This document shows, in pieces, positions 25,230 to 35,161 of a stretch of 64,000 nt of DNA (within the stretch, counting starts at the first letter, position 1; each line of letters opens with the position of its first letter). The translations under genes and the position numbers were made by a program. The notes below the pieces were generated by a model. That model was not told the DNA's origin and did no database searches. It saw only the letters and a list, made by a program, of their open reading frames with translations. Source of the stretch: Neomicrococcus aestuarii (lineage in GTDB: Bacteria > Actinomycetota > Actinomycetes > Actinomycetales > Micrococcaceae); NCBI RefSeq assembly GCF_014201135.1, contig NZ_JACHDR010000001.1:1364001-1428000 (forward strand). The letters run 5' to 3'.

Positions 25230-26489
25230 TTACTCCGGCTTGGCGGCCTGGTTCGTTTCCGACTTCGCGTCACCGATGGCGTTGAGGCCCACGGGAATCG
25301 TGCCGTTGATGTAGTAGTCGCCGAGGCTGCGAGCGCGGAAAGCGATGGGGTTGTGCGTCGCGACCGTCTGCGCGTTCCGCCAGAAGCGGTCCAAGCCCTT
25401 GCTGGTGCTCGTTGCCGAAGCGCCAACCGTCAAGAACAGCGACTGTGCGGCGTCAAGCACCAGATCCGGAACGATCACTTGGCCAGCTTCGATCGCAAGC
25501 TCGCTGCGGTGAGCGCCGCTGATGTCCCCGGTTTCAAGAGCTTCGTTGAGCGCGGTATCGAGTTCGCGCCCCGTAGCCACCACGGTGGCTTCTGCCGCGT
25601 ACGCCTTCGCCGCGATCTTGCCAATTTCGGCCTGAATGAGCGGATCTTCACGGAACGGCAGGCCGCTTCCCGTGTTGAAAGTGCGCTTGCGAGTAGCAAC
25701 GAGGGCTGCTGCCGCATCCCGTGCTCCGCGGGCAATACCCGCAAGAACCGCCAAGAGGACATACTGGAAGAAGGCTGCTTCGGTAATGGCCTCGAGCGTG
25801 CCCACGGTGCGCTCAAAGATCAGGTTGTCAGGAACAACAACATCCGTGAAGACGGTAGTGCCGGTACCAGTGAGCTTTTGACCGAAGCCGTCCCAGTCAT
25901 CGAACACGGAGACGCCGAGGGCATTGATGGGGATGAGGGCAAAGCTTCTGCCCTCGCGACCTTCAACCGCTACAGAGACGCGAGTGTAATCAGAGAAGAC
26001 CGTCCCCGTGGAGTAAAACTTTTCGCCATTCAACCGCCACGTTCCATCCGCCGCTTTAGTGATCACCGTATTCAGGGTTCCAATGACATTGCCGCCCTTT
26101 TCGGTGGAAGCATTTCCGACTGTTTCACCGTGCAAAACTCGGCCGTACCATTCGGAACGACGAGCTGGATCAAACGCGCGGATCGATTCAACGAACCCCA
26201 AGTGTGAACGGTAGAGGTGCGCCACGTTCGAATCCGCTGCGGCCAAGTCAATGAGCAACCGGCCGAGGGTTTCGAGCGAGATTCCAGCGCCACCAAACTC
26301 CGCCGGCACACGAAGCGAACCAAAACCGGCGTCATCAAGCCACTTGACCTGCTCAAACGGCAGGATGCGCTCTTGGTCGCGGGCTAGTGCGCCTTCTTCG
26401 ATCCGCGCAAAGATCGGCGCAAACCTGCGCTGCAGCTGCTGGTATTCGGTGCCGATGACCAAATTTGCGGAAAAGTGTTGCTCACTCAT
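25230..26489 (-). CDS. SfnB/DszC-like flavin-dependent monooxygenase (acyl-CoA dehydrogenase fold)
   Basis: This 419-residue protein starts at ATG 26489, with AAAGGAAAG upstream; the frame extends to 26555 without a ribosome site. It has the acyl-CoA dehydrogenase fold, but the C-terminal motif DRFWRNAQTVATHNP replaces the usual catalytic-Glu region, as in DszC/SfnB enzymes that oxygenate organosulfur compounds with reduced flavin. The N-terminus matches QVKWLDDAGFGSLRVPAEFGG. A SAM riboswitch about 105 nt upstream (26594-26678) ties it to sulfur starvation. It is transcribed alone. Two paralogues lie at 28349 and 39409. The exact substrate is unknown. Confidence 0.88.
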   Translation of the reverse strand: MSEQHFSANLVIGTEYQQLQRRFAPIFARIEEGALARDQERILPFEQVKWLDDAGFGSLRVPAEFGGAGISLETLGRLLIDLAAADSNVAHLYRSHLGFVESIRAFDPARRSEWYGRVLHGETVGNASTEKGGNVIGTLNTVITKAADGTWRLNGEKFYSTGTVFSDYTRVSVAVEGREGRSFALIPINALGVSVFDDWDGFGQKLTGTGTTVFTDVVVPDNLIFERTVGTLEAITEAAFFQYVLLAVLAGIARGARDAAAALVATRKRTFNTGSGLPFREDPLIQAEIGKIAAKAYAAEATVVATGRELDTALNEALETGDISGAHRSELAIEAGQVIVPDLVLDAAQSLFLTVGASATSTSKGLDRFWRNAQTVATHNPIAFRARSLGDYYINGTIPVGLNAIGDAKSETNQAAKPE

Positions 26490-26593
26490 GGCTTTCCTTT
26501 CATCGTTCCGATGAGCGAATGCAGCCAATTTTGATGAGCAAGCCGAACCCCACAACAGCTCGGCTGGTCAATCAGAGAAAGCATGAAAGCACT

Positions 26594-26678
26594 CCATCGG
26601 TCCTGGCAGTAGCACCGTCCTCGAGTGAGGTGGTTGCTGCGACGTCACGGAGCCAAGTCTCTCGGTCGCTCTTGATGG
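26594..26678 (-). ncRNA. SAM riboswitch (S-box type) upstream of the SfnB-like gene
   Basis: Read on the minus strand, CCATC opens P1, then AGAGCGACCGAGAGACTTGGCTCCG, GACGTCGCAGCAACC, GGTGCTACTGCCAGGACC and GATGG closing P1 (short parts). The GAGAGAC, GCAGCAACC and GGTGCTA-CAGGA elements match the five other copies in this window. The 428-bp gap 26490-26917 contains nothing else I recognise. Confidence 0.88.
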
Positions 26679-26917
26679 TTTATGTTGCAGATCTAGCTAA
26701 TCGCAGAATATTTGAAAAAGCAAACGCATTCGGCCATTGAGGTAAATATTTTGACACGCAACAGGAAATAAGTCGAAGAATATTGGTCAAGAACGCCATC
26801 TTCCGAATTCGGAAACGCTAACTCATTGGGTAGGAAGGAGTGAAAGCTGTGAACCTACTTTCGGAGGTGTCTCGATTTCGGTCCACAGCTCCTCCTCCCC
26901 GTCGTCCGGCAGGATTT

Positions 26918-28348
26918 TTAGCTCTCTTGCGAGCTAAACACGCTCTTCTCGACAACTGTTGCTTCTGCCGATAAGTCGTCAAAAATGCCACGGTACTGAG
27001 CAGCAGGGTGACTATCCGGCAACTTATCCCCTCGATTGAAAATCTTGTTCCGTAGTGACCCTGGCGCATATTCTCGCTGGGCGATCCCGCGGTTCTGAAG
27101 TTCCGGAAGCAGACCCTCAATGAAATTGTCGTATGAGCCTGGGAGTATATGGTTCATGACGTTCAGTCCGTCTATGCCAGCGTCTTGCCATTCAATCAAA
27201 GCATCTGCAATTTGCTCAGGCGTGCCCACAATTTGCTGTTGTTTAGCCCTGTAATAGGCGAGGTCCCTTAAAGTCGGGTTCCGTCCGGGCGTTGATGCCA
27301 AGACAGCTTCCAAAACGCCCTGCGCGCCCTCCGTCTGGACCTCCCCAATCGGAGTGTCAAGATCGAGCCCACCGAAGTCCACTCCTAGGCCGCCACCAAT
27401 GTGAGCAATGATTGCGTGTAGGTCAAGGAACTCGTCGTACTCGGCTTCAAGCTGCTTTGCCTCAGCTTCAGTCGATCCAACAACAAACGAGAGCCCAGCG
27501 AAGACTTTAATGTCCTGACGCTCGCGCCCTGCCTTGTTGAGCTGTTCAACGATCTGAGCATTCTTCTTCCGCACATATTCAGGATGTGGCGCAAAGAGGA
27601 ACGTGGCTTCTGCATGTGTTGCGGCGAACTGGACGCCTCGCGGCGATGAACCCGCTTGGAACAGGAAAGGAGTGCGCTGGGTGCTTGGTAGTGCCAAGTG
27701 AGGACCATCAATCGAGTAGTAGTCACCTCGATGATTAATCTTGTGCACCTTAGAAGGATCTGCGTAGATTCCCTTTTCTTTGTCCGCCAACAGAGCGTCG
27801 TCGTCCCAAGACCCTTCCCAAAGCTTGTACGCGGCAGCAACATACTCCTCGGCCCAGCCGTACCGATCATCATGTGCGGGCAAAGTTGAAGCCCCAAAAT
27901 TTCGGTGTGCGTTAGCGAGCACGCTAGTCACGATGTTCCAACCCACGCGGCCGTTTGAAATGTGATCGAGCGTGGACATCTGACGCGCAAACTGGAACGG
28001 ATGAGCCTGAATGACCGAGCTAGTGGCTGCAATACCAATGTTCTCGGTATGCGTTGCAATGGCCGCAAGCAGAATCAGGGGATCGTGCGTTGGAATCTGT
28101 AGTCCTTTACGAACATGTGATGCCCAGCCACCCTCGTGATCCCCATAGAGTCCCACGACATCCGCGAAGAACAAAGAATCGAACTTTGCGGCTTCGAGTT
28201 TAATCGCGAGATCCACCCAAATTTGAGGATCATAGAAGCGGTGTTGCTGCGCCTGCGGATGGCGCCACAATCCCCCCAGAATGTGGCTAGAGGTATTCAT
28301 CAAGAATGCGGACAGCGCGAGACGTGGCCGCGAGTCAAAAGTACCCAT
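26918..28348 (-). CDS. DszA/NtaA-family FMN-dependent monooxygenase (LLM class)
   Basis: This 476-residue luciferase-like monooxygenase has the NtaA/SnaA/DszA hallmark FQFARQMSTLDHISNGRVGWNIVTS (short: STLDHISNGRVGWNIVTS), QRTPFLFQAGSSPRG and the C-terminal PGSLRNKIF. Such enzymes use FMNH2 from a partner reductase to cleave C-S or C-N bonds, for example in sulfones. It is the last gene of the operon that starts with the substrate-binding protein at 34816; its ATG directly abuts the stop of the preceding SfnB-like gene. No flavin reductase gene is visible in the window, so a general reductase must serve it. Confidence 0.92.
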   Translation of the reverse strand: MGTFDSRPRLALSAFLMNTSSHILGGLWRHPQAQQHRFYDPQIWVDLAIKLEAAKFDSLFFADVVGLYGDHEGGWASHVRKGLQIPTHDPLILLAAIATHTENIGIAATSSVIQAHPFQFARQMSTLDHISNGRVGWNIVTSVLANAHRNFGASTLPAHDDRYGWAEEYVAAAYKLWEGSWDDDALLADKEKGIYADPSKVHKINHRGDYYSIDGPHLALPSTQRTPFLFQAGSSPRGVQFAATHAEATFLFAPHPEYVRKKNAQIVEQLNKAGRERQDIKVFAGLSFVVGSTEAEAKQLEAEYDEFLDLHAIIAHIGGGLGVDFGGLDLDTPIGEVQTEGAQGVLEAVLASTPGRNPTLRDLAYYRAKQQQIVGTPEQIADALIEWQDAGIDGLNVMNHILPGSYDNFIEGLLPELQNRGIAQREYAPGSLRNKIFNRGDKLPDSHPAAQYRGIFDDLSAEATVVEKSVFSSQES

Positions 28349-29611
28349 TTAGTTTGAAGTCTCCTTTGAAGCTGAGGAGTTGGGGGCGTCACCAATGGCG
28401 TTAAGGCCCTGCGGAATAGTGCCGTTGATGTAAAAGTCCCCTACAGAGCGTGCCTTGAATGCAACTGGGTTGTGCGTCGCTACCGTCCTCGCATTTCGCC
28501 AGTATCTATCCAGCGCCTTGGACGTTGATACCGCTGACGCACCTGTCACGTCGAACAGTTCGCTGGTCGCATCTAGGATCAGTTTCGGCACGGCAACGTG
28601 AGCTTGCTGTACGGCAAGTTCCGCCCGCAAATAGCCCTCTTCAGGTGTGAGCTTTAATGACGGATCATTTGCCGCATCCAAGCTCCTAGCTGCTGCTTCA
28701 ACGATCGACTGTGCCGCAAAGACATTTGAGGCGAGCTTTCCAACCAATTGTTGGATGAGCTGGTCGTCCTTGAATGCCGCGCCAGAGCCTGTATTGAAAG
28801 TTCGTGTCCGGGATGCAACGATCTTGGCGGCTTCATCCCGGGCAGCACGCCCGATGCCAACAAGAACGGCAAGCAAGCATGTCTGGAAAAACGCCGGTTC
28901 AAGAGTCGAACTGGGGCGACGCTGAATGATGTTTTCCTCGTCTACTGAAACATCATCGAAAATTGCGGTGCCGGTGCCCGTAAGCGGCTGACCAAACCCA
29001 TCCCAGTCATCCAAAATTGTCACTCCCCGCGCCTCACGCGGGATTATTGCGTATTGGCGCCCCTCGACTCCGTCCGTGGTAGCCATAACCACAATCCAGT
29101 CGGCAAAGATTGAGCCGGTTGTATAGAACTTCTCACCCTGCAGAACCCAGCCCGAATCCCGTTTAACAAGTTTCGTATTGGTTGTGCCGAGGGCATTTCC
29201 TCCGCGCTCGGTCGCCGCATTGCCAAAAATCTCACCATTCAAAACACGGGCATACCAGCGTTCCTGGAACTCTTCAGGTTCGCGAGAAATGGTTTCCACG
29301 AACGAAAAGTGCGATCGCAAGAGGTGCGAAACATTGGAGTCGGCGGCCGAGAGGTCAATCAACAACCGGAACAGATGTTCGTGACTGATGGGTTCGCCGC
29401 CAAACTTCTTTGGAACACGAACTTTGGTGAATCCGGCATCCTTTAGCCACTGAACTTGCTTGAATGGAAGCTCCCTATTGAGCTCTCGGTCCTTGGCTCC
29501 TTCGGCGATTCGTGCAAACACTTCAGCAAACTGGTCAGAAAGATTCTGATACTTTGCTTCATCACTCAAGGCATTGACCTCAGGCTCAGAATTAGCAGAA
29601 GTTGTGGTCAT
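28349..29611 (-). CDS. SfnB/DszC-like flavin-dependent monooxygenase
   Basis: This 420-residue paralogue of the enzymes at 25230 and 39409 has QWLKDAGFTKVRVPKKFGG near residue 52, SGWVLQGEKFYTTGS, and the C-terminal DRYWRNARTVATHNP typical of DszC/SfnB. It is located between an ABC transporter ATPase and the DszA-like gene, so substrate imported by the transporter is probably oxygenated by this pair in sequence, as DszC then DszA do on dibenzothiophene. Start ATG 29611 follows GGGGAGACACC at a usable distance. Confidence 0.9.
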   Translation of the reverse strand: MTTTSANSEPEVNALSDEAKYQNLSDQFAEVFARIAEGAKDRELNRELPFKQVQWLKDAGFTKVRVPKKFGGEPISHEHLFRLLIDLSAADSNVSHLLRSHFSFVETISREPEEFQERWYARVLNGEIFGNAATERGGNALGTTNTKLVKRDSGWVLQGEKFYTTGSIFADWIVVMATTDGVEGRQYAIIPREARGVTILDDWDGFGQPLTGTGTAIFDDVSVDEENIIQRRPSSTLEPAFFQTCLLAVLVGIGRAARDEAAKIVASRTRTFNTGSGAAFKDDQLIQQLVGKLASNVFAAQSIVEAAARSLDAANDPSLKLTPEEGYLRAELAVQQAHVAVPKLILDATSELFDVTGASAVSTSKALDRYWRNARTVATHNPVAFKARSVGDFYINGTIPQGLNAIGDAPNSSASKETSN

Positions 29612-29683
29612 AATTGGTGTCTCCCCTTGCTCTTGCGAACAGTTCTTGGTTCATTTTTGGCTCGGACCAACGTTGGCCCGGAG

Positions 29684-31297
29684 CTAGGCATTTATGAGTT
29701 CTTTCAAAACATGGCCCGGAGCAGAGTTAAGTAACCGTTGGGTGTACTCATGCTGAGGATTCTCAACGACCGCTGTTGCTGGGCCGGTTTCAACCAATTC
29801 CCCGTTCTTCAGCACTCCGATGTTGTCGCTGATGCGCTCGACTACTTTGAGATCATGTGAAATGAATAGATACGTCAACCCAGCTTCTTCTTGCAGGCGG
29901 TTCAACAGAACCAGAATCTGTTCTTGCGTCAGAACATCGAGGGCGCTGAGCGCTTCATCGAGTACTAGAATTTTGGCGCCCGCTGCCAGAGCTCTTGCAA
30001 TCGCAACTCGTTGTCTTTGGCCGCCAGACAGCTCAGCTGGTCGCTTGTTTTTCAAACGTTCCGGTAGGTTGACGCTTTCAAGTAATTCGGCGACTCTGGC
30101 TTCCCGTTGTTTGCGAGACCCGAGTTTGAAGTTCACGAGTGGTTCCGCGATGATGCGTTCGATTGAATGTCTCGGGTCTAATGCTGAGTCCGGGTTCTGG
30201 AAGACAAATTGCACCTCACGCCACAGCTTGCGACGCTGTTTACCTTTAGCGTTTGTCACGTCTACGCCATTTACCAGTACCTGGCCCGAGTCTGGGGAGG
30301 TGAGCGACAGCATGATTTTTGCAGTCGTGGACTTACCAGAGCCTGACTCACCGACTAAGGAAAAGGTCGTTCCCCGCGGGATGGCAAACGAAACGTTGTC
30401 CACCGCAGTATGCGCCTGTTCGCCGGAGCCAAAAGTCTTTACGAGGTTCTTAACCTCTAACGCTGTTTCGGAAGTCCCCCTGGATTGCTTGGACGCCGGC
30501 TCAATAGTCGAGTGGGCAATAAGGGCCTTCGTATAGGCGTTCACGCTTTGGGTGACCAACTCGCGGACGGATCGGTCCTCCAGAATCTTGCCGCTGTTCA
30601 TGACAAGGATTCGATCCGCAATGTCCGTCGCCACAGCAATATCGTGGGTCACGAAAAGAACGGTCGTATTCCGCTTGCGTGCAAGCTCGACGAAGACCTC
30701 CAACACTTTTCGTTGCACAGTTACGTCAAGCGCACTGGTCGGTTCATCGGCGATGAGCAACTTTGGGTTGAGAGCAAAAGCAATAGCGATGAGAACTCGT
30801 TGCTTCAGACCACCTGAAAGCTCGTGGGGGTATTGGGATAGACGGTGTTCCGTACGATCGATGCCAACACTCTCGAGAAGCTCGATTGCTTTGCTGCGCC
30901 AGTTCGAGCGCGGGCCCGAACGTGTTGGATGGAGTTTGAAGACCTCGATAATTTGTGAGCCGATTGTCTTGACCGGATCTAATGAAGCTCCCGGGTCTTG
31001 GGGCACCAGTCCGATACCTACACCTCGAAGAGTTCTCCATTCATTCTGCGTGTACTCGAGTACGTTCTCGGAGTCGATTTCAACCCGACCGTTCACAGTC
31101 GCATCTCGCGGCAAGAGACCTATAAGAGTCTTCGCCAAGGTGGACTTTCCAGAACCTGACTCCCCGACAATCGCAACGATCTGTCCATCTGGAACGTTCA
31201 AAGTGACATTCTTGAGAGCTTCATAACCCTGCGCGTACTGGACCGAGAGTTCGCTAACTCTCAGCACCCCTCCCGCTTGTTTTTCTTGAATAGACAT
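29684..31297 (-). CDS. Dual ABC transporter ATPase (peptide/organosulfur import, DppDF-like fusion)
   Basis: This 537-residue protein has two ATP-binding cassettes in tandem. Each has a Walker A (GESGSGKSTLAK near residue 50; GESGSGKSTTAK near 315), a signature (LSGGLKQR; LSGGQRQR), and Walker B (LLIADEPTSALD; ILVLDEALSALD). This fusion replaces the separate DppD and DppF subunits. With the two permeases and the lipoprotein downstream in the gene order it forms a complete peptide/nickel-class (PepT) importer. The operon context with flavin monooxygenases and a SAM riboswitch points to an organosulfur substrate. Confidence 0.95.
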   Translation of the reverse strand: MSIQEKQAGGVLRVSELSVQYAQGYEALKNVTLNVPDGQIVAIVGESGSGKSTLAKTLIGLLPRDATVNGRVEIDSENVLEYTQNEWRTLRGVGIGLVPQDPGASLDPVKTIGSQIIEVFKLHPTRSGPRSNWRSKAIELLESVGIDRTEHRLSQYPHELSGGLKQRVLIAIAFALNPKLLIADEPTSALDVTVQRKVLEVFVELARKRNTTVLFVTHDIAVATDIADRILVMNSGKILEDRSVRELVTQSVNAYTKALIAHSTIEPASKQSRGTSETALEVKNLVKTFGSGEQAHTAVDNVSFAIPRGTTFSLVGESGSGKSTTAKIMLSLTSPDSGQVLVNGVDVTNAKGKQRRKLWREVQFVFQNPDSALDPRHSIERIIAEPLVNFKLGSRKQREARVAELLESVNLPERLKNKRPAELSGGQRQRVAIARALAAGAKILVLDEALSALDVLTQEQILVLLNRLQEEAGLTYLFISHDLKVVERISDNIGVLKNGELVETGPATAVVENPQHEYTQRLLNSAPGHVLKELINA

Positions 31298-31315
31298 CTG
31301 GTATTTCCTGTAGTC

Positions 31316-32209
31316 CTAGAAGCGGAAGGTTTTGTTGATGCTTCGGCCAAGTGCAGCCAAAAGGATGACGGTCACAATAATCACTAGACCCGGGAGCGTG
31401 GTGAGCCACCAGGCGACGGCGATGTATTGCCGTCCCTCTGCAATCAGCAAACCCCATTCAGGTGTAGGCGGTGGCGAGCCGAACCCCAAAAAGCCAAGAC
31501 CCGAGATAGCTAAAATTGCTCCGCCGAGATCAACCGCCAGCAACGCCAGAACGGGACCGATAACGTGCGGCAAGATGTGGGTTCGCATGACGGTGAAGTA
31601 CGACCCTCCGCTCATGAGTGCTGCATTGATGTAGTCGTTCGAGCGGACGCGTAGGACTTCAGTTCGGACGAGTCTTGCGAAGATCGCAATCGATGCGATT
31701 CCCACGCCGATTCCGAGAGATAGTGGGCCGGGTTCCGTGGCGGTAACGATAATCAACGAAATGAGAAATCCTGGAACGGACAAAATTACGTCGACAACAC
31801 GCATAGCAACCGTGTCGGCAAATCTGCCAAGGGTTGAAGCCGCTAATCCAAGAGAAACGCCCGCGACACAACCGATAACCGCGGCGATACCTGCCGTAAG
31901 GAAGGTTTGCGATGTCCCATAGACCACGCGGGTGAACACGTCTCGGCCGAGATGATCTGTACCGAATAGATGCTGGATGCTTGGGGCCTGAAACTTGTCT
32001 AGTGGTACACCATCAATGGGATCTTGCGTCGTGAATAATCCCGGGGCTAGTGCCCAGAGGGCCAAAACCGCAAGCGGCAGGAGAACCCACCACTGCGAGA
32101 TCAAGCCACGGATTGGATTACGTTTCTGTCCATTTGCGGGAACAGCCGGGACCGGGTCAAGCTCTGGCCGCGGTTCCTCAACTATCACTGTTTCAGCTAA
32201 AACGCTCAC
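31316..32209 (-). CDS. ABC transporter permease (DppC-like)
   Basis: This 297-residue permease starts at GTG 32209, with GAGGAG 7 nt upstream. A soluble N-terminus with Pro-rich sequence precedes a membrane helix (about 35-55), the OppC N-terminal GTDHLGRDVFTRVVYGTS motif, and five more helices. The EAA loop (RTEVLRVRSNDYINAALMSG) contacts the ATPase. It is 12 nt upstream of... it follows the DppB-like gene by 12 nt and precedes the ATPase by 18 nt, so they form one transcript. Confidence 0.93.
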   Translation of the reverse strand: MSVLAETVIVEEPRPELDPVPAVPANGQKRNPIRGLISQWWVLLPLAVLALWALAPGLFTTQDPIDGVPLDKFQAPSIQHLFGTDHLGRDVFTRVVYGTSQTFLTAGIAAVIGCVAGVSLGLAASTLGRFADTVAMRVVDVILSVPGFLISLIIVTATEPGPLSLGIGVGIASIAIFARLVRTEVLRVRSNDYINAALMSGGSYFTVMRTHILPHVIGPVLALLAVDLGGAILAISGLGFLGFGSPPPTPEWGLLIAEGRQYIAVAWWLTTLPGLVIIVTVILLAALGRSINKTFRF

Positions 32210-32221
32210 TTATAGCTCCTC

Positions 32222-33178
32222 TTAGGCAGCGAGCGCACGGGCCGACTGTGAGCCTGCCGTAACGATTCGCGGATCGAGTTTTGGATGGATGAGATCCACA
32301 AGGAGGTTTACTCCTGTAAAGGCCACAGCCATGAGAATCACTAAACCTTGAACTAGAGGTATGTCTTGAACCGTCACAGCGTTCAGGATCAGCTGCCCCA
32401 ATCCAGCACGCGCAAAGACTGTCTCCGTGATGACTGATCCCGCCAGTAGCGTTCCAATAGTTATTGCCGCGATCGATAACGCGGAAGGAGCTGCGTTCTT
32501 TAGCAAGTGGCGAAAGTAGATCCATGATTCGCTGGCACCTTTTGCGCGCAGGACGTCCACGAATGGTTGCTGCTGAATGCTTTGAACACTCTTGAAGAGG
32601 ACTTGAGCAATCGGAGCGCTGAGATGCACGGCCAGAACAAAAATCGGAACGGCCAGTGACAAGAATGACCCGTCAGGAAACAGCGACATAACGTCCAGCT
32701 GGACGGCCAGGATCTGGAGCAAAACTAGCCCTAACCAAAAGACTGGAATAGCGACCATCAAAGGCGGCAAGTTCAAGAACACCTTTTTGATCCATTCGCT
32801 TTTCGAGAGCGTCCCCACTGTGACGATCACTAGGGCAAGAACCACAGCAAAGACAAAGGCGCTCGAGGCAAGCCACAGAGTAGAGCCCGCTACCTCCGCA
32901 ATACGCTCTGCAACGGGCGTTCCAGAAGACAAGGAGTAACCGAAGTTTCCTGTTAGCAAACCGCCCAGCTGAGAAAAGTACTGCTCAAGAAGTGGCCTGT
33001 CATAGCCATAATGAGCCTTCATTTGTGCAATCGTTGCGGGATCTGCCGATGCATCTGTGGACAAGAAGATTGTCACCGGATCATTTGGCAACGCCTGCAC
33101 AGCTAGGAAAACTGCGGTATAGGCGAGCCAAATAACCAAGATGGACTGAGCAATTCTTCTCAGAATGAATCCAGACAC
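32222..33178 (-). CDS. ABC transporter permease (DppB-like)
   Basis: This 318-residue permease starts at GTG 33178. An N-terminal helix (ILRRIAQSILVIWLAYTAVF) is followed by a periplasm-type loop, and five helices; the EAA-like loop is SIQQQPFVDVLRAKGASESW. It is six nt after the substrate-binding protein stop. Together with the DppC-like subunit it forms the transmembrane pore of the importer. Confidence 0.93.
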   Translation of the reverse strand: MSGFILRRIAQSILVIWLAYTAVFLAVQALPNDPVTIFLSTDASADPATIAQMKAHYGYDRPLLEQYFSQLGGLLTGNFGYSLSSGTPVAERIAEVAGSTLWLASSAFVFAVVLALVIVTVGTLSKSEWIKKVFLNLPPLMVAIPVFWLGLVLLQILAVQLDVMSLFPDGSFLSLAVPIFVLAVHLSAPIAQVLFKSVQSIQQQPFVDVLRAKGASESWIYFRHLLKNAAPSALSIAAITIGTLLAGSVITETVFARAGLGQLILNAVTVQDIPLVQGLVILMAVAFTGVNLLVDLIHPKLDPRIVTAGSQSARALAA

Positions 33179-33184
33179 GTGTTT

Positions 33185-34816
33185 CTAGCCTTCAGACTTC
33201 CAGGCACCCTGGAAAATAGGAGCCGTTCCCGATGTGAATTCAATGTGAGCGTTCTCGTTCGCTCCGTAAACCTGAACCTCGTCCCACAAAGGAAGCGACA
33301 AGACCTTCTCCGTAACGAGCGCCCGCTGTTCGTCTCCTACAAGCTTCAAATGTTCGGCTTCAGTAGTGGCCGCTTGTTCCTTGAGGAACAGCGCGTTCAG
33401 TGCTTCATCCGCATTGAGGGTTTGAGTATTTGTTGCTGGGCCAAAGACCGGACCGACCCCGCCGTAGGCAAACTGCCGCGTTCCAAAGAATTCAATTTTT
33501 GGATCCACCAAGGCGTTAGTCAAGAACGTGTTGTCGCCGGCCCTGTTCACCAGCTTCACGCCAATCGCACGCCATTGCTGTTCAATAAGCTCGAAAGCCG
33601 GCTTGATCACAACGGAGTTGTTGGACGAGGAGACTGTCACTTCTAAGTCTTTCCCGTCCTTCTCCCGAATACCGTCGGCACCAACCTTCCAGCCGGCTTC
33701 ATCGAGCAACTTCTTAGACTTCTCCGGGTCATACGCAAGTTCAGCAGACAAGTCCACGAATCCTGGCGCCTTGTGGTTCACCACTGAGGCGGCGATTTCA
33801 TATGAGTCAGAAAGAACGGTGTCCTTAATGGCTTGTCGATCAATTCCAACCTGGAGTGCTTGGCGCACCTTAACATCGGCAAGCTTTCCCGATCCGATGC
33901 GTACAGCGGCCATATTGGCAGTCAAGTCAATTCCGGATGCAGGGTAAACCGTTCCGCCCCCAGCCGTGAGGGTCTGCTCATCGACGGGTTGGAGACCACG
34001 AACGAGATCCACTTGACCGGACTGCGCAGCGCCCGCGCGGTGAGCAACTTCTGGCAGATACTTGATCACCAGTTCATCAATGTAAGCCGCACCTTGGTTT
34101 TCAGCGGTTTCGGGAGCCCACTTATAGTCCGCCCGTTTTGAGAAAACGACTTCCTCGTCAGCCTTTTCAGATTTGAAAACAAACGGCCCGGAGCCAACGA
34201 TTTTAGAAATTGAGGACTGACCAGCATTGTCGAGTTTCAATGTCTCTGGCGCAACAAGCCCTGCCGTTACCGAGGTCGTTGCCCGTAGGAAATTAGCGTC
34301 CGGGCGCTTGAGCGTTACTCGAACCTGATTCTCGCCAACAACCTCTGAAGATTTGTATGCCGAGAAGTCCACGTTCGGCTGGATCTGAGCAGATTCGATG
34401 CCCAAACCAAGCGCATCGAAGTTTGCCTTGACTGCGGCAGCATCGAGTGCGGTACCGTTCGAGAATGTCACACCGTCACGAATCGTGAACGTGTACTCCG
34501 TTTTCGCTTTGTTGCTCTCGAACTTGGAGGCGATCCAGCCGACAATTTCGCCGGTCTCTGGGTCGTAGTAGGTCAAGCGGTCCAGAACGCTATTTAGCAC
34601 GTTGGCCTTCTCATAGAAGCGAGCAGCCTGAGTTTGCCAGTTATTGATCGGCGTAACTTCGGCGTAGGTGAATGTTCCACCGCTTACCGGAGACCCGTCC
34701 TCGCTAGCACGATTAGTGGCGCTGCTCGGGCTTCCGCTGCTACTGCAAGCCGTCAGTGATAGCCCCAATACGGCGATAGTGGCAGACGTTTTGAATGCCA
34801 AGGTCTTGAATCGCAT
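33185..34816 (-). CDS. ABC transporter substrate-binding lipoprotein (SBP_bac_5 family)
   Basis: This 543-residue protein starts at ATG 34816, with GAGGATC upstream; the frame extends to 34852 without signal. The lipobox is LSLTAC, followed by a Ser/Gly-rich linker. The body has the peptide/nickel-binding fold, with FTYAEVTPINNW at the start, YTFTIRDGVTFSNGTALDAAAVKANFDAL (short: TIRDGVTFSNGTALDAAAV) and KVRQALQVGIDRQAI. It captures the substrate outside the membrane for the importer encoded downstream. It is the first gene of a six-gene operon (SBP, two permeases, fused ATPase, SfnB-like, DszA-like) controlled by the SAM riboswitch at 34937-35021. Confidence 0.94.
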   Translation of the reverse strand: MRFKTLAFKTSATIAVLGLSLTACSSSGSPSSATNRASEDGSPVSGGTFTYAEVTPINNWQTQAARFYEKANVLNSVLDRLTYYDPETGEIVGWIASKFESNKAKTEYTFTIRDGVTFSNGTALDAAAVKANFDALGLGIESAQIQPNVDFSAYKSSEVVGENQVRVTLKRPDANFLRATTSVTAGLVAPETLKLDNAGQSSISKIVGSGPFVFKSEKADEEVVFSKRADYKWAPETAENQGAAYIDELVIKYLPEVAHRAGAAQSGQVDLVRGLQPVDEQTLTAGGGTVYPASGIDLTANMAAVRIGSGKLADVKVRQALQVGIDRQAIKDTVLSDSYEIAASVVNHKAPGFVDLSAELAYDPEKSKKLLDEAGWKVGADGIREKDGKDLEVTVSSSNNSVVIKPAFELIEQQWRAIGVKLVNRAGDNTFLTNALVDPKIEFFGTRQFAYGGVGPVFGPATNTQTLNADEALNALFLKEQAATTEAEHLKLVGDEQRALVTEKVLSLPLWDEVQVYGANENAHIEFTSGTAPIFQGAWKSEG

Positions 34817-34936
34817 TGCTGATCCTCTCGGTTTTATCCGAGGATTACGCACCGATTTCGTTCGCAGTTACCCACGACAGGACCATAACTTTGAAAGTCT
34901 TTCCAAAGGTTGGACCGAGGCGAAATGAGGCAGTCT

Positions 34937-35021
34937 CCATCGGTCCTGGCGGTAGCACCGGCCTCCAAAGAGGTGGTTGCTGCGACGTCACGGAGCCAGG
35001 TCTCTCGGTCGCTCTTGATGG
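34937..35021 (-). ncRNA. SAM riboswitch (S-box type) upstream of the organosulfur importer operon
   Basis: On the minus strand CCATC...GATGG form P1; GAGAGACCTGGCTCCG, GACGTCGCAGCAACC and CCGGTGCTACCGCCAGGACC are the conserved core. It lies about 120 nt before the SBP start, leaving room for a transcription-termination expression platform. The rest of the 345-bp gap (34817-35161) contains a near-match of the dispersed 14-mer at 35130-35143 and no gene. Confidence 0.9.
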
Positions 35022-35161
35022 TGTGTTGTTGTGGCTCTAGCTAATCGCAGATTCTTCGATAACGCAACTCAAGAATTATGTTGCTCGAAATAATTCGCAA
35101 CTAAGGCGAGGTTTCATCGCGTAACTGAAGCTACGTCGTCGTACCTATTCAGGCTTTAGTA

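Noticed and set aside
25230-29611. Acyl-CoA dehydrogenases for fatty acid degradation
   Set aside because: The C-terminal DRxWRNAxTVATHNP motif and flavin-monooxygenase, transporter and SAM-riboswitch context indicate DszC/SfnB-type monooxygenases.
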